Below are positions 16,204 to 24,194 of a stretch of 36,809 nucleotides of DNA, piece after piece. Position numbers and translations under genes: made by a program. The stretch lies in the NCBI GenBank assembly GCA_017994635.1, contig JAGOKK010000009.1:1-36809 (forward strand), written 5' to 3'. Below the pieces are notes generated by a model that made no database searches, was not told the DNA's origin, and saw only the letters and a list, made by a program, of their open reading frames with translations. Origin of the DNA: Candidatus Cloacimonadota bacterium (GTDB lineage: Bacteria; Cloacimonadota; Cloacimonadia; Cloacimonadales; Cloacimonadaceae). Position 1 is the stretch's first letter, and the number at the start of each line of letters is the position of its first letter.

Positions 16204-17646
16204 CTAAAATCTGGTGGTAAACTCTGCTTTTACACCCTCAAAAGGAGCCACAAATCTGCAAACTCCATTGCGGCAGACTTTTCCTCCAGCTTCCTTACCA
16301 GCGAAGATGAGGATGTCGCTATGGCTGAAGAGGGGATACTTTGCTTCGATATTTGGCATATAGCGGCTTTCCATGAGGGAAGAGAAATCCTCGAGGTGAG
16401 CGGAAAGCCCCAGAGACAGGGATAGTTTATCTACGCTGAAATCAGCCTGCAGTTTTGGTTCGTAATGGCTGGATTCATGGTCGTAGGATTGCTTTTCCAC
16501 GGTTTTAAACTCCCCTTTCAAGGTGAGCGGTAGATCCGCAATCTCAAAAGCGGCGGTAAGCGCGGGATAATACTCTTTTTGCCAGTAGCTAACTGCTTCA
16601 TCTATCTTTTCGATGTGAGAAAAAGACAGATTGTACTGTTGTGACCCCTGATACGCCACTTCTACATAGAGATCGTTCATCTGTTTGTCCTGCGGGCTAT
16701 CCCAGGCTTCGGCATAATCGGCGCTTAGCGACCAGGTGTAGCCAAGATTGAGCAGTGCCCGGGCCTGCCAGCCTTCTTCGTCAATACCGCTGGCCAGAGC
16801 GTCAGACAGGGTCTCTGCATGGTAGTTTGCCAGGGGCAGATCCTGCAGGCGATAGCTGAAATCATCATAGTGTTTATAAGCACCGCCCAATTGGAGGGGT
16901 CCAAACATATAGTCCGCATTGGCATAGATGGCAGAGCCTTCGATGGCGCCGCCAGCTATGCGATAGTGCTTGCTAACGGCATACTCGGTATAAGCTTCCA
17001 GATTGGCCTGACTGAGCAGCAATCTGCCGGCAAAGACATCACGGAAGCTATAGCGGTTCATCGCGCCCAGATTGCGGAATCCGAGGGCTGATGCGCCTAA
17101 TTGAATGCCCTTCACAACGGGGTATTGGGCATCTGCGCCATAAGCCAGATCCCAACGGTCGGCATAGCTCTGACTCTCGATGCCGCCATAGAAGGTTTTG
17201 AACTTCAGCTTGCTATCATACTTGATCAGAAAGCTTTCCATGCGGTGATCGGTATCGAATTCCACATCTTCATAAGAGCGGAAGCTGAGTCCCTGTCCGA
17301 AGGTCTCGGAAGTGGTTCCGGCGTGCAGGGAAAAGGCGTCCTGGCTGTATCCGGCATAAAGCTCTTTCCAGCCCAGTTCCAGACGGTTGGGATCCAGATC
17401 CTGCATCAGCTCGGTCTGTTGGTTTGAATATTTGGGCAATTCGCCGATGAACTTCATGCCAAAGCGGAAGTTTCGGTAAGCCAGATTGAAGGCGAAGCTA
17501 TCTTTGAAATACACATTCAGGGAATCTTCTGCATTGCGATAAATCATCTGCGCTTCGTTGATGCCGTTGATCTGCAGATTGGTCTGAGCCATCAGCGCAG
17601 TGCCGGCAAGTGTCAAAAGCAGGATCACAAGTAGCTTATGTTTCAT
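16204..17646 (-). CDS. DUF6029-like outer-membrane beta-barrel with one CX4C pair
   Basis: 480 residues with a signal peptide (cut near LMAQT). The mature part alternates polar and aromatic residues throughout and ends in F, as outer-membrane barrels do. Its overall pattern and the ending FAGKEAGGKVCRNGVCRFVAPFEG resemble the DUF6029 family of Bacteroidota, which I recognise only from pattern. The mature protein has just two cysteines, C458 and C463 (C-RNGV-C), in the last hairpin before the closing strand. Given neighbours with thioredoxin folds, these may form a functional disulfide. Its start overlaps the stop of the TlpA-like gene (ATGA), so translation is coupled. Not a known porin family. 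Confidence 0.75.
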   Translation of the reverse strand: MKHKLLVILLLTLAGTALMAQTNLQINGINEAQMIYRNAEDSLNVYFKDSFAFNLAYRNFRFGMKFIGELPKYSNQQTELMQDLDPNRLELGWKELYAGYSQDAFSLHAGTTSETFGQGLSFRSYEDVEFDTDHRMESFLIKYDSKLKFKTFYGGIESQSYADRWDLAYGADAQYPVVKGIQLGASALGFRNLGAMNRYSFRDVFAGRLLLSQANLEAYTEYAVSKHYRIAGGAIEGSAIYANADYMFGPLQLGGAYKHYDDFSYRLQDLPLANYHAETLSDALASGIDEEGWQARALLNLGYTWSLSADYAEAWDSPQDKQMNDLYVEVAYQGSQQYNLSFSHIEKIDEAVSYWQKEYYPALTAAFEIADLPLTLKGEFKTVEKQSYDHESSHYEPKLQADFSVDKLSLSLGLSAHLEDFSSLMESRYMPNIEAKYPLFSHSDILIFAGKEAGGKVCRNGVCRFVAPFEGVKAEFTTRF

Positions 17647-18200
17647 CTATCGCCCTCTAAAGTCTGCGGTTCCGGATTCTCATCTTCCAGCTTCACTTTG
17701 TCTGTGGGCACAGGCATGATCTCCGGATTGACCATCGCTTTGATGTGGCGGTCGTATTCGGCTTCCAATCCGGGTTCAAAACCTACGTGAGAATAGACGA
17801 TTTGACCTTCTGGATTGAGGATAAAACTATGGGGAGGAGTGCCTACATTCAGTTTTTTGGCCAGGCTCTTGTCGGGATCAAAGAGGGCGACAAACTTGTA
17901 GTTTTTGCTCTTCAGATAGTTCTTGGCGCGCATCTGGGTCTTGGGGGCATCGATGGAGATCATCACCACAGTGAGGTCTTCATACTTTTGTGCCAGATCA
18001 TTGAGGTAAGGCATGGCGGTCTTGCAGGGGGCGCAGAAATCAGCCCAGAAATCGATCAGAATAGGGCCTTTGCCCAATAGACTTTCCAGGCTTACATTGT
18101 TGCCATCCATATCGGACAAGCGAAAATCCGGCATCAGATCGGCCGCGCTGAGTGTTACCATCAGGATGGTCAGGGCCATCAGCAGTACTAAGCGTTTCAT
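17643..18200 (-). CDS. TlpA-like periplasmic thioredoxin (CAPC)
   Basis: 185 residues with a signal peptide (cut near LSAAD). A TlpA/ResA-like redoxin domain follows: DFRLSDMDG near 25, IDFWADFCAPCKTAMPYL with C56/C59, a redoxin beta-strand VVMISIDAPKTQM, and the cis-Pro region VGTPPHSFI. The C-terminal ~30 residues are polar and Glu/Pro-rich. It should carry reducing equivalents in the periplasm, most simply receiving them from DsbD of the same run. The ATG directly follows the TAA of the lipoprotein gene, and its Shine-Dalgarno (AGGAG) lies inside that gene's end. The exact client is not known. Confidence 0.9.
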   Translation of the reverse strand: MKRLVLLMALTILMVTLSAADLMPDFRLSDMDGNNVSLESLLGKGPILIDFWADFCAPCKTAMPYLNDLAQKYEDLTVVMISIDAPKTQMRAKNYLKSKNYKFVALFDPDKSLAKKLNVGTPPHSFILNPEGQIVYSHVGFEPGLEAEYDRHIKAMVNPEIMPVPTDKVKLEDENPEPQTLEGDR

Positions 18201-19310
18201 TTATTTACTCCTTGTGGGCTGTAAATTGCTCTGAGTAATGCCGCCATATATGGTGGCGTTATTCTGGAAGCTGGCAGGTTTCTTTTGGGCAAAGATCACC
18301 AGAGTGTACTCTGCGGGAAGTTCACCTGGAGTGGTCAGACTAAAGGGGATGGGCTGGGACAAATCCACGCCTGCGAGGCTATGCGATCCCTTGGCACGTA
18401 CCACGTTGTGCAGCGGCTGCCCCGCGTAATTTGTATATTCATGTTCATCGGAGATAATCACGTAGTTCAGCACTACATCGCTGAAGTCGATCTCCATTTT
18501 GGGGGTAAGCTTTACGTTGCCGCTCAGTTCATTACCCGCTACCATAGTGTTGATCAGATCGTAGCTGACAGGTTCATCCACGCGGGTGTAAGCATCCACA
18601 ATGCTCTGATACTGACTAAGGCTGCTGTCGCTGCTGTCATTTACTTTATCGGTACCCTGAAACACCGCTGAGGGCTGCGACCAGGCCTGGTAATACATGT
18701 AGGTCTGATCTCCCGGAAGGGCCAGCTCCATAGTAACATGATGCTCCAGATAGATGAAGTTTTGGGGATACTGAGCTTGCAGTGCCTGTAACTTGGCTTC
18801 GGAGGGAGGACAATTTGGGCAGGTACGGAAGGTGAAGTATTCAGCAATCACCAGTTGCTTGCCCAGATTGGGAATACACACGCTATTGCCCTTTAGCACC
18901 CAATTGTCCCCTTCCTTGCGGATGGTTTCACCGATAAAGCTGCTATCGGCCAATACACTGCTATTCCGCGTTACTTTGAGGCGCCAGTTTACAACGGCAT
19001 TTTCGGCATCTGTGCTTTGTGCGTTGAGGGCGAGCACTTCATAAATGGTGCCTGATTCGCTGAGGAAGCTGCTGATCCAGGCCACGCGATCTGCTTTATT
19101 GATACCATTATGTAGGTAGTCATCGCTGTACATGGCCTCAATCGCACTAACATCAGAGGCTGTGATCTGTGTGAGGGCAGCCTGCAGAGGCATGAAAAAA
19201 TCGGCATCAAAATCCACATCGGTGGGGGGTGCAAAGCTATGCTCAAAACGGTCGCAGGAAACTGCTCCCAGTAGTAGTAACAGAGCCGTCAAAATCAATA
19301 TATATCGCAT
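18201..19310 (-). CDS. Lipoprotein fusing an NTF2-like domain to an Omp28-like thioredoxin fold (CPNC)
   Basis: 369 residues from the second of two tandem ATGs (19310). GAGGA lies only one base from the first ATG (19313) but four from the second. The lipobox is L-G-A-V-S-C (C19). Residues ~35-145 resemble an NTF2/SnoaL-like fold: a YSDDYLHNG segment, then VVNWRLKV and RKEGDNWVLKG strands. From ~150, LVIAEYFTFRTCPNCPPSEAKL with C164/C167 is the Omp28-type thioredoxin motif, followed by FIYLEHHV and PSAVFQG. It is membrane-attached by lipid, probably to the outer membrane. It starts 7 bp after dsbD and touches the TlpA-like gene, which suggests it is a redox partner. Confidence 0.82.
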   Translation of the reverse strand: MRYILILTALLLLLGAVSCDRFEHSFAPPTDVDFDADFFMPLQAALTQITASDVSAIEAMYSDDYLHNGINKADRVAWISSFLSESGTIYEVLALNAQSTDAENAVVNWRLKVTRNSSVLADSSFIGETIRKEGDNWVLKGNSVCIPNLGKQLVIAEYFTFRTCPNCPPSEAKLQALQAQYPQNFIYLEHHVTMELALPGDQTYMYYQAWSQPSAVFQGTDKVNDSSDSSLSQYQSIVDAYTRVDEPVSYDLINTMVAGNELSGNVKLTPKMEIDFSDVVLNYVIISDEHEYTNYAGQPLHNVVRAKGSHSLAGVDLSQPIPFSLTTPGELPAEYTLVIFAQKKPASFQNNATIYGGITQSNLQPTRSK

Positions 19311-19317
19311 CATATCC

Positions 19318-21174
19318 TCACTCAGCTATTTTATCCAGGGCTTCATTTACCATGTTTTTACTCAGCAATTCCGGAAATACCACAGGTTCCTTACCCGGTA
19401 TGTACAGGGCATTGAAGGGAACGCCCATGCGCTCATGCTGCTTGACCCATTCCAGCAGGACAGGATCCTTTTTGGTGAAATCGCCCTTTAGTAATACTAC
19501 TCCTTTGGCTTGGAAAGACTGCATCATATCATCGGTAAAAAGGACGGTCTTTTCATTTGTTTTGCAGTTTTTACACCACTCGGCGCCGATATCCAGAAAC
19601 ACGCTCTTACCGTCAGCGAGTAGCTTGGCGTGCAACTGAGGAGAAAAAACGTACCAGCCTTCGGGAGCATGCGTGGATTGGACCATCTCGTCACCCACGG
19701 GCTGTACCTGCATTTTATCCAGATGCTTTTCCTGAATGGGCAGATAGTGCCAGGCAGCAAAGATGATCATCAGGAGGGGGATGATGGTGAAGATCCACTG
19801 TGTGGTTTTACTGTATTCAAACCGGACAAACTTGCCATAAAGCCACACGGCAAAGCCCAGAATCAAGAGGAACCAGAGTACGGAAAGTAGATACAATCCT
19901 CCGGTTAGCGCCAGGGTGGTCTTTAGCATGGTATAAACCAGATAGAGCAGCACAAAGCCCATCAGTTCTTTGAACAGCACCATCCAGTCTCCCGGCTTGG
20001 GGATGATTTTGAGCGCTTTGGGGAACATGCCGATGAGGATGAAGGGGAAGGCAAAACCCAGCCCGATCAAGAGGAAAAAGACCATGATCAGCACCGGGGG
20101 AAGATTCATGGCAAAAGGCAGCGCCGCACCCAGGAAGGGTCCCGTGCAGGAAATCGCCATCAAAAAAGCAAAGATGCCGCCAAAGAAACTGCCGCCGTAG
20201 CCGCCCTTGGTGGTAGCTTTACTGGCAGTATTCATCCCCGGAGCGGTGATTTCAAAGATGCCCAGGAGCGAAAGAGCGAAGACAAAGACGATCGCCAGCA
20301 GCGCTACTCCAAAATATGGGTTCTGGTTTTGCGTACCCCAGCCGGCAGTGCTGCCCGCAGCCTGGATACCGATGAAAATGCCCGCCAGAATGGCAAAGGA
20401 GATCAGTACGCCCAGGGTGTAAACCATCACGTGTCTAAAGACCTTGCTGCGATCTTTCTGAGCTTGATTGATGATGCTCATGATGCGGATGGGCAAGATG
20501 GGCAGGACGCAGGGAGTAATATTCAGGATCAGGCCGCCCAAAAAGGCAAAGATTAGGTACTTCAGGATTTCGCTCAATCCGCTTTGTTTTGCCGGAGGCT
20601 CAGCCGCGCTTTCTTCTGCCGAACTCTGCGCATCAGCTTCTGGCGCTTCAATTTCTACCAAAGGTTCATCCGTATCGGTAACCGCCGTTTCAGGATCATT
20701 GGCAAGCATAGTTTCGGATATTGGACGTGACTCCTGAATGGTAAAGGATAGCGTGGCTTCTTTTTCTTCCGGTGGATCGCACATCCCGCTCGCATAGCAG
20801 AGATTGTAGCTTAGCAGGACATCCAGGGTCTTAGTGCCAGGTTTGGCACCGGACTTAACCGTAAACGGCAGGCTGAGCTTTACTGAAGGGTAGTATTGCC
20901 ACTCGGTGTCAGATACGATCTTGGTTGGCTTGGGCAACACCATCGGGGCAATCTGCAGATCAGGATGGCTGGCCTCGATGTAAAAGTAGGCAGGGTCATT
21001 GGGATCCACGCTCTGTTTACGATCAGAGGGTATCGTCAGCGTTGCGCTGATGGTACCTGCATCACCGGGACCAAGTATTTTGGGAGAAATATTGAAGCTT
21101 ACGCTCTGAGCCGTGAGACCCAGCGTAAGCAACCATAACACTATCAGTATGGGCGCTGTAAACCGTGAGCGCAT
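19318..21174 (-). CDS. dsbD: Thiol:disulfide interchange protein DsbD
   Basis: 618 residues, full length for the family. It passes electrons from cytoplasmic thioredoxin through the membrane to periplasmic thiol proteins. All six expected cysteines are present: C126/C132 (C-x5-C) in the N-terminal alpha domain, C222 (TPCVLP) and C343 (SCTGPFLG) in the membrane domain, C534/C537 (WCKNC) in the C-terminal thioredoxin domain. There is a signal peptide (cut near LTAQS) and about eight to nine hydrophobic helices at ~203-480. GGAGG six bases before the ATG makes the start secure. It is the first gene of a minus-strand run of six, so its expression probably sets that of the other thiol proteins. 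Confidence 0.97.
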   Translation of the reverse strand: MRSRFTAPILIVLWLLTLGLTAQSVSFNISPKILGPGDAGTISATLTIPSDRKQSVDPNDPAYFYIEASHPDLQIAPMVLPKPTKIVSDTEWQYYPSVKLSLPFTVKSGAKPGTKTLDVLLSYNLCYASGMCDPPEEKEATLSFTIQESRPISETMLANDPETAVTDTDEPLVEIEAPEADAQSSAEESAAEPPAKQSGLSEILKYLIFAFLGGLILNITPCVLPILPIRIMSIINQAQKDRSKVFRHVMVYTLGVLISFAILAGIFIGIQAAGSTAGWGTQNQNPYFGVALLAIVFVFALSLLGIFEITAPGMNTASKATTKGGYGGSFFGGIFAFLMAISCTGPFLGAALPFAMNLPPVLIMVFFLLIGLGFAFPFILIGMFPKALKIIPKPGDWMVLFKELMGFVLLYLVYTMLKTTLALTGGLYLLSVLWFLLILGFAVWLYGKFVRFEYSKTTQWIFTIIPLLMIIFAAWHYLPIQEKHLDKMQVQPVGDEMVQSTHAPEGWYVFSPQLHAKLLADGKSVFLDIGAEWCKNCKTNEKTVLFTDDMMQSFQAKGVVLLKGDFTKKDPVLLEWVKQHERMGVPFNALYIPGKEPVVFPELLSKNMVNEALDKIAE

Positions 21175-21491
21175 CTATACCTCCACAGGAATTCTGTTTA
21201 CTATCAAATATCTTAATGCAGTTTACATTCCATACCATCAGAAAACCTCATTTCTGATAGATTTATGTCGCTTTGACCACTCAAGCTCCTGATATGCTCC
21301 GTGCGTTCTCCTATTTGGTTCTATTACAGATGCGATTGTGGAAATAGCTTGACGCGTATAGCAAGTATGAAAACCGTGATAGTGGTTTGTTAATTCTCAG
21401 TTTTGGCCAAAACAACAAGGATAGCAAGAATGTCACAAAGAACAAAGAGTAGCCTTGAACCGGATTTCATGTCCGATAATCGGGATATATC
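21175..21491. promoter_or_regulatory. Divergent intergenic region between dsbD and the Wzz-like gene
   Basis: 317 bp with no gene, holding the start signals of two opposite transcription units. It contains a hairpin ATCAGAAA/TTTCTGAT (21237-21258, six-base loop) nearer dsbD and a perfect 14-bp palindrome GTTTTGGCCAAAAC (21400-21413) nearer the polysaccharide genes. A TTGACG at about 21349 could be a -35 on the plus strand, but no good -10 follows at the right distance. The region is visibly more AT-rich than the flanking genes. Confidence 0.6.
21400..21413. promoter_or_regulatory. Perfect 14-bp palindrome, possible operator
   Basis: GTTTTGGCCAAAAC is a perfect inverted repeat about 80 bp before the Wzz-like gene. 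Its symmetry and place suggest a protein-binding site, but no regulator gene lies nearby and no known operator was matched. Confidence 0.4.
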
Positions 21492-22649
21492 ATGATGGAA
21501 CTGGATCTCATCGAGGTCATCAGGATCGCAATGAAGAACCGGCGATTGATCATATTCATCGTATCCATCGCCATGGTAGCAGCTATTACCTACAGCATGC
21601 TTGCGCCGATGATTTGGAGTTCCGAGGCTGTGTTCTATGCTCGTAGCAACAAATCACTGGAGCTGACCCAATCTGCATCTTCCATGAGCAAAATGATCAA
21701 GGATTTGGTGGAAAGCAGTGCTCAAGATGAAGCAATGGCATGCGTAAACATAATGAAATCCAGAAGCTTCACCGAAGAGGTGATTCGTCGTTTTAGTCTG
21801 ATTGACTACTTCAAACTTACCGATCCCGATTCTCTGGCGAATATGGATGATGCGCTTGAGCGAATCCCCCGTGTGGTATTCATAAATTATGATGAGGATG
21901 AAAACCTGGTTTATGTGAGGGTTGAGACAAAGTCCAAAGCTCTTTCCCGCAGTATCGCTGATTTTTACGTGACTCGCCTGGAAGATTACTTGAAACACAG
22001 CCGTATGGTGAAGGGAAGGACAAACAGGATTTATCTGGAACAAAGGGTAAATGAGCTGTGGACGACAATAGACTCTCTGCAAACGGCCATAAGCCAGTTT
22101 CAGACAGAACACAAGGCAGTTAACTTGAATGAGCAATCCTCGCAGTTAGTCCTCCAATACTCTGATTTGATTGCCAGTAAAATGAAGCTGGAAGTGGATT
22201 TAGTGCTTGCCAAAACAAACTATGAAGCAAACTCCCCAATAGTGAAAGATCTCGAATTGCGTCTTTCCGCTCTGGGGGAGCAAATCAGCAAGCTGGAAAA
22301 AGCAGATACCGATTCCATCTACCTATTTCGCCTGGACATGTCACAATTGCCTTCATTATCATCCAGGATGGCTATGATGCAATTGGAGTATGACGTCATG
22401 AGAGTAGTGTACGATTATGTTCGTCCCCAATATGATGCCGCTATACTGGAAGAACTCAAGAATCTTCCCCAGTTGGAAATCCTGGATCAACCCCGGGAAA
22501 GCGGACGCAGAGTAAAGCCACGTCGTGGTGTAATCTGCATAGTTACCATGCTAATGGCAAGTTTCTTTTCCATTGTCCTGGCAGTATACAAAGAACTGAT
22601 TGTTTCTCAAAGCGATAGACTGTCGGAGCTGAAAGCTTCCCCGAAATGA
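21492..22649 (+). CDS. Wzz/GumC-like polysaccharide chain-length determinant
   Basis: 385 residues. It has membrane segments near residues 19-39 and 345-363 and a long central periplasmic part with coiled-coil-like helices (~165-290), the standard layout of polysaccharide co-polymerases. The N-terminal LIEVIRIAMKNRRLII and the C-terminal RRVKPRRGVICIV (Pro/Arg-rich before the last helix) fit Wzz family ends. It has no Walker motifs, so it lacks the tyrosine kinase half found in some relatives. It should set the length of a surface polysaccharide made by the next gene. ATG codons are tandem (21492, 21495), with no strong Shine-Dalgarno. It overlaps the following gene by 4 bp. Confidence 0.88.
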   Translation: MMELDLIEVIRIAMKNRRLIIFIVSIAMVAAITYSMLAPMIWSSEAVFYARSNKSLELTQSASSMSKMIKDLVESSAQDEAMACVNIMKSRSFTEEVIRRFSLIDYFKLTDPDSLANMDDALERIPRVVFINYDEDENLVYVRVETKSKALSRSIADFYVTRLEDYLKHSRMVKGRTNRIYLEQRVNELWTTIDSLQTAISQFQTEHKAVNLNEQSSQLVLQYSDLIASKMKLEVDLVLAKTNYEANSPIVKDLELRLSALGEQISKLEKADTDSIYLFRLDMSQLPSLSSRMAMMQLEYDVMRVVYDYVRPQYDAAILEELKNLPQLEILDQPRESGRRVKPRRGVICIVTMLMASFFSIVLAVYKELIVSQSDRLSELKASPK

Positions 22650-23947
22650 AAAGCGAAGTTATCAAGAATGGCCTTACAGGCCTATGTGTCCTGATAATTG
22701 TTTGCGCTTCGCTGGTTACTGGGATTGGTATGCAAGCCCAAAGCCTGGAATATGTGATCAAGGCATTTGCATTCATTGCCCTGGCTACTATCTGGTTGTT
22801 GACCAAAGGATTCAGCCTTCCCAGGGTTCTGGTCCTGTTTTGCGTCATGTATCTGCTGCCTATATTCAATATGTTCATTTTTGCGATGTTTATGCTGGTC
22901 TTCGTGTTTTTAGCAGACCTCAGCATGAGCTCAAAGCGGCAGCTGCTGTTGCCCTATCCACTTAGTTTTCTTTTTTTGATTGCATTCGGTCTGGTAGCTC
23001 TTAGCAAAACCTATGTACCTGATGGGGTACTTTACTTCATATCCACGATTATAGTCCCCCTGGTTTGTTTTGTAGCGATCATCAATGCCCGTCCGGACAG
23101 AGCAGCTTTAGATCTATGGATGCGGGGCATCAGTGTGATAGCGGCGATCGTGGCATCAATTGGTATTTATCTGGCATTGACCAACCCCACTCAAAGAATC
23201 GGTTCCACCTGGTCAAACGCGATGACGATTAATGGATTCTACGCTCTGGCGTTCTTTTTCAGTGTTGGCCTGGCGTTCAGGGCTGCCTCAATGAGCTCTC
23301 GAGTAGCATGGATTTTCGCTGCAGTATTGATCTTTTTTGGAATGCTTTTCACATATACCCGGATGGCAATGCTGGCCATTGTTTTTGGTATGCTGCTGCT
23401 CATCCTGAGATATCGGAATTTCAGGATTTGGGGATTGCTGCTCATAGCACTTATCCCTCTATTGATCCCTTCATCAAAGATGAATCGTGGGGAAGTGGTC
23501 TCCATGATAGATATATCCATTTTAATCCGCTTTATTGCTTGGTACAAGGCATCATTCATAATTGCGGAGCATCCTCTTACCGGCATAGGCTTCAGCACAT
23601 GGCAGGATATCTATCACAATATGATTCCTATTCCCTTTCTGTACGCCCAGCATACTCACAATGTGTACATCAACCTACTCGTGGAAATGGGAGTGTTTGG
23701 TACTCTTGCCTATCTGGCCATCATCTTCAAAGGCATGCGGAACTACTATCTAAGCGCTGTTAAAGGGTGTGATGACATGCAGGCATTTTGCGTCCTCACC
23801 GGGATGCTCTCTCTGCTTTTTGCCTGCTTAACGGATATATTCATCCAGCAATACTCGATTAGCTTCTTGTTTTGGATCACGCTCGCACTGATGGTAAAAG
23901 AGGCTTCTTTACCTCAGGAAAAGGTTGTGGAGTCGTGTCAAGCTTGA
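22646..23947 (+). CDS. O-antigen ligase/polymerase-like membrane protein (Wzy_C family)
   Basis: 433 residues, about eleven to twelve hydrophobic helices. The Wzy_C/O-antigen ligase pattern is visible: TYTRMAMLAIVFGML near residue 236 (an arginine after a helix, as in ligases and polymerases), and later EHPLTGIGFSTWQDI and the HTHNVYINLLVEMGVFG loop around 318-355, where the His and Arg residues of this family act on lipid-linked sugars. Sequence alone does not separate polymerase (Wzy) from ligase (WaaL). The ATGA overlap with the Wzz-like gene favours a polymerase-regulator pair. No glycosyltransferases follow on this strand. Confidence 0.88.
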   Translation: MKSEVIKNGLTGLCVLIIVCASLVTGIGMQAQSLEYVIKAFAFIALATIWLLTKGFSLPRVLVLFCVMYLLPIFNMFIFAMFMLVFVFLADLSMSSKRQLLLPYPLSFLFLIAFGLVALSKTYVPDGVLYFISTIIVPLVCFVAIINARPDRAALDLWMRGISVIAAIVASIGIYLALTNPTQRIGSTWSNAMTINGFYALAFFFSVGLAFRAASMSSRVAWIFAAVLIFFGMLFTYTRMAMLAIVFGMLLLILRYRNFRIWGLLLIALIPLLIPSSKMNRGEVVSMIDISILIRFIAWYKASFIIAEHPLTGIGFSTWQDIYHNMIPIPFLYAQHTHNVYINLLVEMGVFGTLAYLAIIFKGMRNYYLSAVKGCDDMQAFCVLTGMLSLLFACLTDIFIQQYSISFLFWITLALMVKEASLPQEKVVESCQA

Positions 23948-24001
23948 CTTGACGCCACAGTCTCGTGTTACACCTCGCCCCCTGCTGCCCCGTATTTTAC
24001 C

Positions 24002-24058
24002 CGAACGCCACTTGAACCCCTCCTGAACTGGGTTCGGGTGGAGTTCAAGTGGGATTCG
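24002..24058. repeat. 57-nt imperfect inverted repeat built from 11-bp units
   Basis: Bases 24002-24058 fold on themselves with 23 of 27 positions paired and a 3-base loop. The core CCACTTGAAC (24008-24017) pairs perfectly with GTTCAAGTGG (24043-24052). The right arm and what follows also form an 11-bp tandem pattern TTCRRGTGGRR (24033-24043, 24044-24054, 24055-24065). It lies in the 247-bp gap between two convergent genes. No T-run follows on either strand, so it is more like a structured repeat element than a plain terminator. Confidence 0.75.
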
Positions 24059-24194
24059 AGTGGAGTACGTCTGGATAATGGGAAAGATGTCTGGCTCTTC
24101 CTGGGAATTGTCAAAGGGGTGTCACGTTTAGACATCCAACGCCGTCAAAGTGCCACCGAGTTATATGGATAATGCCATCAAACTAATGGAGGAA

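Noticed and set aside
21492-22649. Tyrosine kinase of the Wzc type
   Set aside because: No Walker A or B motif and no tyrosine-rich tail; it is a Wzz-like protein only.
24002-24058. tRNA or other known structured RNA
   Set aside because: It is a single long hairpin with no cloverleaf or T-loop pattern; no tRNA or rRNA was recognised anywhere in the window by eye.
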